In this document: positions 36,131 through 48,300 of the stretch, piece by piece
Layout: each line of letters starts with the position of its first letter
Position numbering within the stretch: the stretch's first letter is position 1
DNA from: Bryopsis sp. KO-2023
Taxonomy: Eukaryota; Chlorophyta; Ulvophyceae; Bryopsidales; Bryopsidaceae
Length of the DNA: 64,000 nucleotides
Direction of reading: 5' to 3'
Assembly (NCBI GenBank): GCA_030272585.1
Contig: BSYQ01000001.1
Location: forward strand, 6,014,001-6,078,000
Program-made: the position numbers and the translations under genes
The notes under the pieces: model-generated
What the model was told of the DNA's origin: nothing
Database searches by the model: none
Seen by the model: only the letters and a program-made list of their open reading frames with translations

Positions 36131-38400
36131 ACCAGTCAGTGGCATTTGAATTTGCATCTACAGAAGCTTGTCTTGTTGAAGTTAAACCTGAACGAGAGCT
36201 CCATTTGGCTGAAGCTGTCGCCACCTTGGGATGCACTGAGATATGACTTTTGTATAGTTGCAAAACTCACCACCAAACATTGAGGAGAAGCTTCCTCCAT
36301 CTCTTCCTCAGAGACAATCCATACAATGCCAAAAAAAAAATCGCCATGCTCCAAAATTGTGCAGTTAGTTGAGAACACCGTGCTCAGTTGGATTTGAATG
36401 CAAAACTCCCCATGCAGTCTTGATGCGAGGATATATAACCAACAATGGCTCTTGAAACACCCACATGAGTTTCGCCCGAATAGAACCCGGACGAAAAATT
36501 AAAAAAATAGCTTGAATTGATGATGTACAGTAGCTTGCCTGTGGATGATGTGGTCAGGCAGAACAATAAATATTTTTACAACAAGCCCAAGGGCTCTGAA
36601 TTTAAGCTGCTGCTTTGCATCGACAGCCAATTATGGTGTCCCCTTGAATGCGTATTGAAATCATGTTGCAACGAAGAACTTGCTCTTTCAACAGATGCCT
36701 CTAAGGTCCAGACATTTTCATGTCGAGAAAACGTAAAACCAAGATGATCTTTCTTAGAGATCGAAGGAGGACGAACAGAATTGACCGATCTTTGATAACC
36801 ATCATCAAATTGAACTTGCTTCGTGGAATGCAGCCCACGTAGAAACGCTGTTGCAGTTTGCCATCTTTCTCTTGACGTGCTCGAAAAACTTCTTGTTCAT
36901 GCTCTCTTTTGTTTTCTTTTTGTAAAAACCTTCTGCCCCCACCCCTCAGTTTCGAAGAAGGGGGTCCCCCACCCAGGGGACCATCCTGCACACCGGGCTC
37001 TGTCGGGGGCTCCGTTACTGCTCCTTGTCTCGGTCTTCAGGGTCTTCAGGGTCTTCGGGGTCTTCTGGCTGCATTCTTCGGGAGCTTGGACGGCCACCTG
37101 TTGTGTGGGGCAAGGAGACACAAGTGCCTCCTTGCCCCAGGACACCACTAAACGGTCAGTAGCTCACTTTGTGAAGGATTAAAAAACAAGAACAAGAATA
37201 GAAATTCAGCAAGACAAACCCATACCATGGCCCATGATCTTGAATAAGGGAGAGCTCGAAAGTGAAGCCCTCCAGTGATTTTGGCACGCTCTTGAAGGCA
37301 CAGGCTCCGGCTCCGGCTCCAAGGCTTGGACAGGGGGTAAGGGGGAAAAGTGGGGGGCACGGGGTTAGAGGGGCAGGAACTGGGGGGCATGGTGTGGAGG
37401 AGGGTCCCTCTGGGCAGGAAGACCCCGGGCATTGCGCATACAGTGTGCAGGGGTGGGGGCTGACTAATCAGCAACGGTGCTCCTCATTCCTCTAATAGCT
37501 AATCCAGACAGCCACAAAAATGGCCACATCGTGCACTGAACTGCTTGAAAAATACCACCTCTGCATCTTTTTTTGATCTGGTCAGTCTTTCACCGTTTCC
37601 TTCTCAGAGTTTTTCTAACCAAGTACTAGAGGAGTGAATCATCACACGCGTCGCTAGCAAACAAGATTATATCTGATGCCTCCAGATACATCCTTTTTTT
37701 TCCCTGGCTTTAAGTGAACCACAACATTCCACTTTCTGCTATCTTTCCATACAACCAGCAGCTTTTTTGTTGATGTCCAAAAGATTCTCGCAGGTTTGAT
37801 AAGAACTGATTTGATTCCCAAATGGAGGTCCCAGAATTGTTAACAAAGGAAGACTTTGATGCCAACAGACGTTGAAGTCATTTGAAATAACAAAACAAAC
37901 CAACAGACAGTTGAATATCTTGATTTTCCAGGTTCACAAACGACATATGCTCCATCAGATAGATGAATCTCCATGCTGGAGTCAGTTTGCTCATAGGTTT
38001 GATATTTTGATGATTCTAAGAGCGGCCAGAAAAAGAAGGCCACAGAAATATGGTATGATCGAGTCGAATGTTGCACACATTCATTGGGTGGATTGAGAAA
38101 ACACACAATCATCTTGAATGAAGATAACATAATACAAAAAATGTATTGATGCAGATTTAAGCACTTGCAAGTCTTTGTATGGTGGACGTCCCTGCCGACG
38201 TCCCGTTGTCAATTGACTTTGACCTCGCAAGGCTGGCAAGTTATCTTGGAACATAAATAAGGCAGTATCTTGGGTCGCACCAAAGCGAGGATAGCACTCA
38301 TGCCATATGACAGACTTGATGAACTTTTTCTTGACTGGACCACTTCCAAGGGTTCAGATTTCATAAAAACAGCTCCAGCGATACTCTGTATCTTCCAGCT
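36131..38400 (+). CDS. Candidate exon-like blocks, unknown gene (right blocks)
   Basis: I do not recognise these blocks. Open segments with plausible splice flanks lie on the plus strand at about 36138-36276 (WHLNLHLQKLVLLKLNLN), 36517-36708 (LPVDDVVRQNNKYFYNKPKG, ending at AAG|GTCCAG) and 37932-38052 (VHKRHMLHQIDESPCWSQ, ending at G|GTATGA). Shorter ones follow near 38187-38260 and 38310-38395. They may continue the gene whose left blocks begin near 32.1 kb, which would place repeat copies A and B in its introns, or they may belong to a separate or decayed gene. Confidence 0.3.
36935..37700. repeat. Dispersed repeat, copy B (about 0.8 kb)
   Basis: Second copy of the element, 2,111 bases from copy A measured between the two hairpins. 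The first 170 bases are almost identical to copy A apart from one extra 9-mer. Identity then falls and returns in the core at about 37214-37420. Copy A's GGCACAGGC units become GGCTCC units here, which points to slippage after duplication. Confidence 0.85.
37107..37138. repeat. Conserved hairpin in repeat copy B
   Basis: The same 11-bp stem as copy A, including an identical loop. Confidence 0.9.
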
Positions 38401-38571
38401 GCATTAATTCATTCGTCCCCACCATTGAAACTCGGAGGCAATCTTCAGAAACACCTGTGGATATCAGGCTTCATCGACACCAAGACAATGACAGCTGGAG
38501 AGAACAGAAACTATAGTTAAAACACAGCCATCACTAACACCATCAAAGGGCACACTTCAACTGTCGAAATA

Positions 38572-38660
38572 CCTTCGGCTTGGGGAGCTCGGGCATCTAT
38601 TGGGTGGGGCAAGGAGTCGTGCAGTGCCTCCTTGCCCCAACACACAAGTGGTGTTTTGGA
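38572..38660. repeat. Dispersed repeat, fragment C
   Basis: A short third copy carrying the same 11-bp stem (38606-38638) with a different 11-base loop, and flanks that still resemble CTTCGGGAGCTTGG of copies A and B. The rest of the element is absent. Confidence 0.75.
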
Positions 38661-40446
38661 GGAATGGACTAGCGGGCGGGAAATCGGGATGGCGGGGAGG
38701 AGGCATCCTCTTTAGCCTCGGGGGCACCGTCCTAATAACCTCTCCATCGGCGCTCTCCGTTCCTCTCAGCGGCTTGAAGCGTGTTCGCAGCGGTCACACT
38801 TCTGTTGTTGCTGGCTTTCAAAAAAAAAAAACAGCGTAAATTGGGCCGCCGGAGGGTGGGGATGGGGGTGAATTAAAAAAATGCAAACAACAAATCGAAA
38901 ATCGTGCGTCATGCATGACGCAATCACACACGCCATTATTTAAAGGCTCATTCAGAAAATGAACTCTTTCGTACAATAACTTGAATGAGCTTCCGTACAC
39001 GTTAACCCCCCGTTATATTGTCCAACCTCGTTGCACAATATTTTTGTTGTCTGCATTTCATTTCATTTCCAGTGGTGTTGTGGGATTTATTTAAGTGAAG
39101 ACAGTTTGGTCGGGGGAACATGGTTTGCTGGCCATGTAGATTTGTGTCCCAGGATTTTTTTCCTTTTTTGGGGGAAGGCGGTAAGACTCTCAGGGCAAGG
39201 CATGGAAGCCACAGATTTTATACTTTCTTTTCTTGGACAACTTGGCGGCATGCTGTTCTCAGCATGAGTCAGGAATGCGAACCCAACATTCAATTCAATG
39301 GAATCCAACTGCTCAATAGTACTTCTTACTGAGTGTTTCCAAAGGCAATGACTCATGACTAGTACACATAAGCATGAATTTGTATGCTGAATAAGGGGAT
39401 AAAGCCTGGGCCGCTCTTCATTGCAACCACCAGTTCTAAACGTCTTTGTCCATCACATCTTCAAAAATGGAAAGATTTATCCACCGTCATAATCATCCAC
39501 CCGGAAAGGCGTTACATCGAATAATTCCCAACAACCCCCCCTCAATTCAAACCACTTGTTCAGTGGCTACCAATGCACTCATAGCTCCTCCACCCACTGG
39601 TCACCCAAACCCCCCAATATCTCTCTCCCGGCCTGCCTTTTTCTCAACTGATGGTGGCTGATTGATATAGTATGGCTACATGTGAAAATCTGAATGCAAA
39701 ACCAAAAAAGAAGAAAAGCCAGCCTGTAAGAAAGTGTGTGTTCGATTACCACAATGCACCCAGGATTTAACGTTTATAAGGACATCGGGTTGCTAGCCAT
39801 AGAATCCATTTCCATCATGAATCTTTCAGTCTCGATGCAACACATCTGGAAAAAAATCATGCACTGATCGACAAAACACTTCTTCAGCCCTGCCAACTCT
39901 ATTTTGTTTTCCCTACAAGAACAATATCTATGGCATGACTTGAGTATATCAACAGAATTGGTTATTGAGTCTTGATATGGATATATTGGATGATAAAATT
40001 GGGACGGGTGCCGTGACAATGTGGTTGGATATGTCCACCCGGGATCTTGCTCCACATCGCCTCCTGTCGGGTCGGGTGGCTTCTTCGTGTGTAATCGTGA
40101 TTTGATTTGAGATCGCCTTCTGGAACATGATGCATTTCTGTTAAAGAGAGAGTGGCTGTCCTCCCCCACAATTGGGAAAAAAATAAATAAAAAAAATAAA
40201 AAAAAATTTGGAAGAAGGATCAGATGAGAGAAGTGAGCAACGGAAGGACTAACCCCCCAAATCAATGATTTCATAAAATGAAGAACCAGATGCACAGAAA
40301 TGGCATTCTCAACTCAGGTCGATGTGAAAGCTTCGAATTCTCAAACAACATTCCCATCACAATGTAATGAGCGACCAACAGTTTTTCGCTGTCAATGTGG
40401 CCTGAGCGATCGTGAATCTGCTGCATCGCCCCATAGCTACGAAAAC
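38661..40446. other. PEX3 5' region; no gene supported
   Basis: About 1.8 kb with only short, low-information frames on both strands. It should hold the PEX3 promoter. Confidence 0.5.
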
Positions 40447-43149
40447 ATGTTTCGGTGCGTGTTGGGGAGATCTGTATGGGAAATGAAATGCTCTGCTCTC
40501 TTTTATTTGCACACATAGCTCCAATCGTGAGAAGCACTTCTGAAAATTCAGGAGGGGACGACTTCGACGGCTAATCACTGCCTTTGCTGTGAGTGCCGCG
40601 GGGACTGCTGCCGTCACCTATGCATACAGGTATGATCACAGAAACAGCTGGAAAATTGACAAGTTGGGAATCCAATAAGAAGGAAGAAAGAGAAGAAAAA
40701 AATAATGCTGGAATGGAATGGAATGGGACATGATTATAGACCATGGGAAGCACAATATGCTGTGAAGAGAATCATCTGATTGTTCTTTGAAGCACTGTCC
40801 GGCTAATGGCATTTTCCCCCACAATGACATTCTGTGTTTTTAATAGCAAAAGTTGAATCATCCACGATTCCATCCATCAAATCCAACCAAGCAGGTTTGG
40901 CTCAGCATCAGTGAAAAAGAAGACGGCTCCGATTGAAATTCTGCAACCGTTGTGGCATGGCTGCAGGTGGTGGTGCAATGCCCAAGAAGATGCCGATGGG
41001 GATGCTGTGAAGTCATGGCTGAAGGAATGGATGAAAACAGACGCAGAAGAAGAAGGGAATTCGAGACAGGGTCAACATATTAGTGGGCAGGAGGAAGAGT
41101 TGCTAAGACGAGAAGAGGAGAGCTTGCTGCGGCATTTCGAAAACATAGAGAACATCACTGACCGGATACATTTTCCAAGAATGGTCCCATCCTTGGCTGA
41201 AGCTCTGTTCAAGGTAGCAACTTGGGGGTGTCTTATTTGGTCAAGTGATGCTGTCTTTCGAATTCTGAAGATGTTTGCATGTCGGCACATAGGCTGATGC
41301 TGTGGAGGTCTTGAGGGAACAGATAAGGGCTGCATCAATGTCTTCTCGACCGAATCGGGATCAGCTTGCCAGTCCGGAGGAGCGCATGAAGCTGTGGGGA
41401 AGTCTCATCGAAGCCAGTTTCACCAGATATGTTGCATCCTGCTGGCTGCTGCCGATGTCCTTCTTGATCACGAGAGTTGTACTGGAGTTGATGGGTGCGT
41501 TTCAGGGGGTGCGGTGCTTTTTCTTCTACCCATTGGGTCGAAGAGCTTGTTCTCAGAATATTCACATTATCAATGAATCTTAGTCATATGCAGACGAAAC
41601 CCTGTTTTGGATTTCAGGGAGATCTATGTACATGGGCCTTGCTGCGGATCACATTCATCAGGACTTGACACCTGCAGGCCGACGAAGAAATCCTTTGCCA
41701 CCTTTGTTCACCAAAGAGTGTCAGAGCCGGCTTCTTGGTCTATTGGAATTGGTCCCTGACTTTGCAGTCAGCAACCTGGTCCCACATGTGCGAATCGCAA
41801 CTTAATTTAGAATATGAACCCCATCTCATGTTGAAAAAAAAAATAATCCTTTCCCCAGTTCTCATTCGGTTTTGAGGGCATTGCTGTATAAGTCTATTCG
41901 TTTTTCTTGACCATACAGGTTCGGGAAGCAGTCATCAGCGAAGTCCGGGATATCGACATGAAGGAGCCTTGTTCCCTGGAAGATCTGCTGAACCCGATCT
42001 CTCGGATGAACGAGAAATTGGAGGCAGCAATTTTAACCTTGCCACTGGCAAATGCCTTAGGAAAGGAGAAAGTCGTGGCCATGGAATCTGTTCAAGGTAT
42101 GGCGACGTGATAATGAACCTCGTCTGTGGTTGTTCGTTGGCTCATTTGACCAACCGAAGAAGTGCTGCCCTGTTTTGATTTCTCGAAAATCACTCGTGCA
42201 ACTGGGTGGTTTTTCTACGCATCATTATTGAGAAATCAACAGTGAGAGAAAGGAGGGATTGTGAAAAGATGTTGGATGATTTGCAGGAAGTCCATCTCTG
42301 CTTGAGCCTCACTTCTGGTCGGAAGCAGATTTGGTGGACAACATCGTTGAGGAGGCTCGTTGCATTTTGGATGACCACAGTTTTCGTGCCACTCTCGTTG
42401 CATCAGCAAGGGCTTTCACCCAGTATTCTTTGACGCAAGTTTCCGTTTTCTTCCACGGGCCAGCCCCCTCTGCAGAGTCAAAAGCAACGCCCCCAGCTTC
42501 GAGAGAATCCAGTCAAGCATCTGACTCTGGAGAGGGGAGGTCATCAGTGGAGGAATCTGGGGGAGGGAATGCTGAGCCCAGCAAGGATGAATCTGGTGAG
42601 GTCAGTGATCCAGTCCAGACGGATAGCAGCGCCTCCAATCAGGTCCAGTCGGAGCAAAGTTTGGAAGCAACAGGTAGTCTTTTCCCGGAACCAATGACTT
42701 GTAAGCGAATGTTGATATCAAATTCGATTGAACGAATGGCACGATCTTGCTGAATCTTGGTGTTTGGAACAGATGTGGATGGGGGTGTGAAGGAGCCGGT
42801 CGTAATACCTTTCGCCAGATGTGCAACTTTAGTGGCAAAGCTGTCGAAAGGCTGGTTTGAGCCAGGGCGATCAGGGATAGAGGTGCTCTTGTGTTTTGCT
42901 GTTGAAATCTGTTGAAAGATGCTGTCGAATTCCCCATGTGAATACGTATCTTATACACCAACAGGAAGTTTTTTCTATGCAGCAAAAATGCTGTATCCCA
43001 ACATTCTGTTTTGTTTCAGATTATCGCGTGGGGGGAAAATGTCTGGACAGTCGGATGAGGGTTGAATGTTCCTGCAGGTGGTCTCCTCCCTCGGCGTCGT
43101 GCATGATTTCTGTCTCGAGGTCTACACCTCCAACACTGTGCCTGATTGA
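40447..43149 (+). CDS. PEX3: Peroxin-3, peroxisomal membrane protein import receptor
   Basis: PEX3 anchors in the peroxisome membrane and docks PEX19, which carries membrane-protein cargo. Nine exons join in phase: 40447-40454, 40552-40629, 40967-41213, 41293-41492, about 41620-41787, 41920-42095, about 42287-42671, 42773-42881 and 43078-43149. The rebuilt start MFRRGRLRRLITAFAVSA gives a basic N-terminus followed by a single membrane segment, the PEX3 peroxisome-targeting layout. Next comes HFENIENITDRIHFP, then KLWGSLIEASFTRYVASCW, close to the plant PEX3 KLELWDRLKILSFTRM region, and a C-terminus ending in a short VYTSNTVPD. A Ser/Glu-rich low-complexity insert of about 70 residues precedes the last two exons and is not typical of the family. 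The first coding exon is only 8 nt. Confidence 0.88.
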
Positions 43150-43889
43150 ATTCACACTTGTGTGCTAGTTATACAGTTATTCGTTCTTGTATGAGTGTGT
43201 TTGATTTGTAAGTGTTGTGTGTGGTGAGGATTGCGTCGTTCCTATCCATTTCGGTACAAGTTTCTGATGTGCTGCACATTAGTGTTCAGCTTCCAGAACA
43301 CAAGATGTGGGGAGATTCCGATTCGGATGTTCACCCCACCCCTCCCACCTATTGATTTGCAATGGGGTAGTAGACTCAAGACTTCATTTCCAATCAATCA
43401 ATCAATCTTTCTCTTTGAAACTTTTGACCAGGAGAAACTGTTCACTGGTGAGATGATGCGACATTTGTACATGAGGCAAGTGCTCTTGCTGTCGATGTCG
43501 CATAAGTTCCACAGTTCCTTTTTTTTGATGATACTTGAGGATGGAGTTTATGATTGTGGTTTTGTCAATCATCTGGAACAGTGCATTGTTTTCCTTAGGC
43601 TGGGGATCCCTGCCAATCCAATCGTTCAAGAATGAGGACCACCACTGTTCCTCGAATGCAACACCACTGAAAAACCTCTTAACTATTCTGTATCTCTGTA
43701 GGTGTGGATGCAAAGTCACCACACTGATCCTGAACACAAACCTGAATTTGCCAGTCCCAACACCATGGTAAATTCACGTCCTGGAAAAGACAGCATCGTT
43801 GAGCGGACTGGAGCACAACCATCAACATGCCCAGAGCGACAAGTATTTAGTGCGTTCAGCTGCTTCGTTTCACTCGCCTCCTGTCGCCA
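43150..43889. other. Spacer between PEX3 and the RING E3 gene
   Basis: No supported gene. It includes a short (AATC)n run near 43394-43408. Confidence 0.55.
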
Positions 43890-45183
43890 ATGGCCGCTTG
43901 TCCGATCTGCCACCGTGAAATGATTCAGGAGGAGGAAGCTTTCCTCAATGGCTGCATGCACTGCTTCTGTTATGAGGTGACGAGCCGCAGGGATTGGTTT
44001 TAACACTGTTTGGCCTTTTGGTGGACACCAGAATTCCCTGAGGATCATACTATGAAACTGTTCCCTGTTTGAGTCTCATCCTCCCCACAACTCATCCAAG
44101 ATAGCATTGGATGTAGAGTGGGACACTTTAATTTATTGTGCCATTGTCGACTAACTTGACAGCACCGTTGCCTCAGTGCATCCTAAAATGGAGTGATACC
44201 CAGCTTCGGACAAATGCCGAACACCTCTCGTGTCCTGTCTGCAAGTCCAGCTACCGATCTGTGTACCATGACTGTGTGCTGGGAACCTACAGGTTGGGGT
44301 TGGATATGAAGTTCTATAAGTTCTTTATAATACAACATTATTTTTTCGGCACGGGATGTCAAGGATCTTGATTAACCCCAGACATCGATGGATGACATGC
44401 AGCATTGTCTGGGGGGATTTCTGTCTGGACACTTTGTTAACCTTTTAAAAATTTGGGTGCACCACTCTAGGTAGCATACTTAGAATGCCAGGGAAAGTGG
44501 CATTGACTAGCGGTGGTGGTTTGTTTCTTTAGGAGACACCAGTTTTTACCCCAGACTGACTCTGAGGATGGGGACTTAGATCCATCGCCAGCAGTACTGA
44601 GCTCTGGACACAGGCAGCGAAGATCGATGTATTTTGGTGACTCAACAAAATTAAGAGGGGAGCTGGAAAACCATGGTCGACCACCGCGCAAACCACATGA
44701 TCCTATCGTGCTAAAATGGGTTGAGCGAGAATTACAGGCACTCATGCTGGAAGAGGATGTGCAGTTGATTGTTGGTGTAGTCATGGGGGTGTTGAAAACG
44801 GCCAAGAAACCAGGGACGAGGTAATATTTCTTGAATGCATGCTTCTCCCAGCAAGGCGAGGATGTTACATTCTACCCTACTTCAGTATCTGTTCAGACTC
44901 TTTGTTGTGGGGTTGGCAGGTCAGACATTGCAGCACCATTGTGTGAGGTAGGTGTTTGATGGCAGGCTGTGCTTTCGTTCTGTAATTGCTGAAAGAAACA
45001 ATCTGCCAGGCTTCACAGTCTCAGTATTGTGCTTCTGTTGTTTTGAAGGAGGTGCTAAGAAATGTGGCTGAAGCACTGGAGCCTTTTCTGGGGAATTGCA
45101 GCAAACAGTTCTCAGAAGAACTGGACCAATTCGTTAATTCTGGCTTAAATATGGCAGCTTACGATGCTATGGATTCTGTGTGA
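43890..45183 (+). CDS. TOPORS-like RING-finger E3 ubiquitin ligase
   Basis: Five exons join in phase: 43890-43976, 44177-44292, 44533-44820, 44920-44946 and 45049-45183, giving about 217 residues. The N-terminal RING is complete once exons 1 and 2 are joined: CPIC...GCMHCFCYECILKW...CPVCK. The FCxxCILKW spacing and the following SSYRSVYHDC suit the TOPORS/plant RING subgroup. The later segment VERELQALMLEEDVQLIVG resembles the TOPORS RELQALL helix. TOPORS-class ligases act in the nucleus with E2 enzymes. The start Met is three residues before the first RING cysteine, so the RING is at the extreme N-terminus. Confidence 0.8.
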
Positions 45184-45377
45184 CGCTCAGAAAATACCAA
45201 ATGGTTAACCACGGTCAGTGCAAGTGACAGCCAAGGGTGTAATACCACCACCAAAGGAATTGCGCTGGGCGATCACATGCTGGCAAGGGTAGAACAGAGT
45301 CTAAAGTATTTTACAACAAAAATGACACTAAAGATGTGGGGAGCTTTCGCTCCATCCTCTGTGCGCTCTGTAAAATG

Positions 45378-48300
45378 TTATCTCCAGTCAGAACTGGACA
45401 TGGATTCTGTAACCGACCCCATTGGCTGCATTGCCTGATCCTGATATCGACCTCCCTTCAGCCTCAGCAACAGAGAATTCGTCACCACAGTCAGGGAGCT
45501 CAAGCCCATCATTGCTGCACTCACTGTGGGTGTTATGACCAAGCCGTTGATCGGGAGGAGGACACCCGCAGCAATAGGAATCGCAAAAGCATTGTATCCA
45601 AATGCCCACCCCAAATTCTGCTTGATGTTTCGAAGAGTGGCTTTGCTGATATCCAGTGCCTCCACAATCTGTGTCCACAGACATAAAACCCTCCTTGAAA
45701 GTCCTCCCTTATTTTAGCCGAGGGAAAGCACAGCACAGCACAGCACAGCACAGCACAGCATCTTGAAGAAATGTCTCAATCAAGGGGACACCCCACACAA
45801 ATCCACCGTCGCACCTTCATCAGTGAACCTGCTGTAATGACCATATGAGCCGCTTCAGAGGCAGCTGCGACTCCACCTGATACTGCGATCCCAACATCAG
45901 CTTGTGCAAGAGCAGCAGCATCATTTACTCCATCCCCCACAAAACAGACCTGGTGCCCCTGCACAATACCACCGCCCGAACAACAATCCACTTCAGTATA
46001 CAGTATACATAGGCTGCCAGCGTTGTGCCAGCTAAAAAAACACACCGAAAAATAGAGTATGGTGGTATTGACCCGACCTGGCATTTCACTGTTGGACTTG
46101 AGCAAAAATATAACACTTAAATGTAATCTCATCGATTCCAACTACAGTGGATGTTCACAAGTAGCTCTTAAATGGGGATGTCCTTGTTTTCGACTTTGAT
46201 TGCAACGTATAAGAGAAAAGATCCTTCAGAAATGCGAGCAATAGTTTTGCAACCATTCAGCATCTGGGCGAATGCCACTGCTCGTACTTGGTATGGCATT
46301 TGAATTTTTGGCGCACCCTGAGTATTGCTTTTAATAATTTTAATAAAAAAAAAATATTTATTTTTTTTCTTTATTTTTTTTCTTTAGTTTTCAACTTTTT
46401 CTTGATTGCAAATGAAAAATGGTAAAAGACAACATTGGAAAACGTAAAAAATGGCATCCACCTGAATGACTACATTCCACTTTTAAGGTATGCAAATGAC
46501 CTGTACAGGCAAACTTTTTTGATATCAGACCTTCCAATCACTGCACCTTAGCCTGGAGGCTCTCAACGAACTGAGATTTTTCTGTGGGCCCAATCCCAAA
46601 GTGAATGTTTTTTTCTGGCAACCCCAACCTCCGTGCAAGCACCACAGTCGGTCCTCTTTGATCACCTGCACAACCATCATTGCCACACCCAGTCAGTTGC
46701 ATGTTTTATCAACAAAAGGGTCAGGGTCCCCCAAGTCAGGAGAGTTGCGAAACTTCCAAACAGGAGACAGGCAATGGTTCAGACTATCTGGGCCATTTTG
46801 GCAATCCATCCACCACCTGAAGCGATATGGAAGTGCTCGATTCCGCGCTTCTCGAGAGCCTCCAGCAGATCAGGGGCCTCCGGCTTCATCATGTCCAACA
46901 CTCTTATTTCACCAACCATCTTGGAATCGTACGCAACAAACACCTGAAGAATGAAAACATCCACGTGATTTTCAAGCGGGCCCCTCTCCAGCCAGATTAG
47001 GTAGCTGCCCGAAAGAAACTCAAGGGGGTCACCTGGGTGCATTGGTCTCGATCTTTCACATCCCCGAGGATATTGTCGTCTGAACACGTTACCCCTGCTT
47101 TCTCCAGCCAGCCCTTGCTCCCCACCAAGACCTCACAGCCATCAAGACGACCGCGGACTCCTCCCCCCACATCTTGTTTGAAAGAACCCTCATCAAGGGT
47201 GGGGAGCACCAAGCTTCTCCTGGAACAGGCTTGAACAATGGCCTGCAAAGCATCCATCACTGAATGGTGCATACTTTGTATCTACAAATATCAATATTTT
47301 TTTCCTTTTTGTTTTGGGGGGGGGGGGGGGGTTGATCGGTGGCAGTGGAGAAAAGACAGAAGCACAATGACATGATCGGAATCACTTCAGGCTGCATCGA
47401 GTTCTGGGAGTTGCTCATTCTTACCTTTGCGAGGGAATGTGTGGATCTGGCCTCGATCGCCCCTGCAGTTGATAGGACATCTTCCAAAGACCACCCTCTG
47501 CTCATCGAAATCAGCTGAACGACAGATGGATTGCCCAATGTGAGACTCCCAGTCTTGTCAAACACCACGGTGTCGATCTTCGCACACGCCTCGAGCACCT
47601 CTCCTCCTCTGACAATGATTCCTCTGCGGGCAGCCATTGAAGTGCCAGCGAGCACACTCATGGGGGTAGCAAGGCCAAGTGCACAGGGACAGGATACCAC
47701 CAACACATTGCATGCAAGCTGCATTGCCAGCAAGGGCTCCGCAACAGTTGACCATACGACCGCAGTCAGAGCGGAGCAGGCCATGACTCCCCACACAAAG
47801 TATCCTGATACCCTGTCTGCCAGCCTCTGCACCGATGGGGGTCGTGCCTGGCACTTTTCCACCAACTCTATCGTCTTGGCCAGCTCCGATTCCCTCCCAG
47901 CTTTATGCACTTCGATCAGGAGCTCACCATCCAGGTTTATGGTTCCTCCAATCACTGTGTCATCTACCTGACAGTCCAACACCTAAGTCAGTATCAGCAA
48001 ACCCCCCTCCTGAGAGCAGCACAACCTCAAACAGGTGGACTCGCACTTTTCTTTTTCACGGAGGGGAAAGGCTCTCCTGTCATGCTGGACCCATCCACAG
48101 AACTGCGACCTTGCTTCACTCTGCCGTCTGCTGGGATCATCTCCCCAGGAAACACTAAGACCTCGTCCCCAGCCACAAGCTCCGAAGCAGAGATATCCAA
48201 ACTCTGACCAGAGGGCACCACCTTCCTGGCTGCGGAAGGGAGCAGCTTCTTCAGAGCAAAAAGATCAGAGGACACCTGCCCGGCACATCCCAAAATCAAT

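Noticed and set aside
34840-37700. Repeat copies A and B as LTRs of one element
   Set aside because: No gag, protease, integrase or reverse transcriptase lies between them, no primer-binding site is visible, and a third fragment sits outside the pair.
47530-47970. Plus-strand frame of 146 codons
   Set aside because: Antisense to the copper ATPase exon with the CPC and DKTGS motifs.
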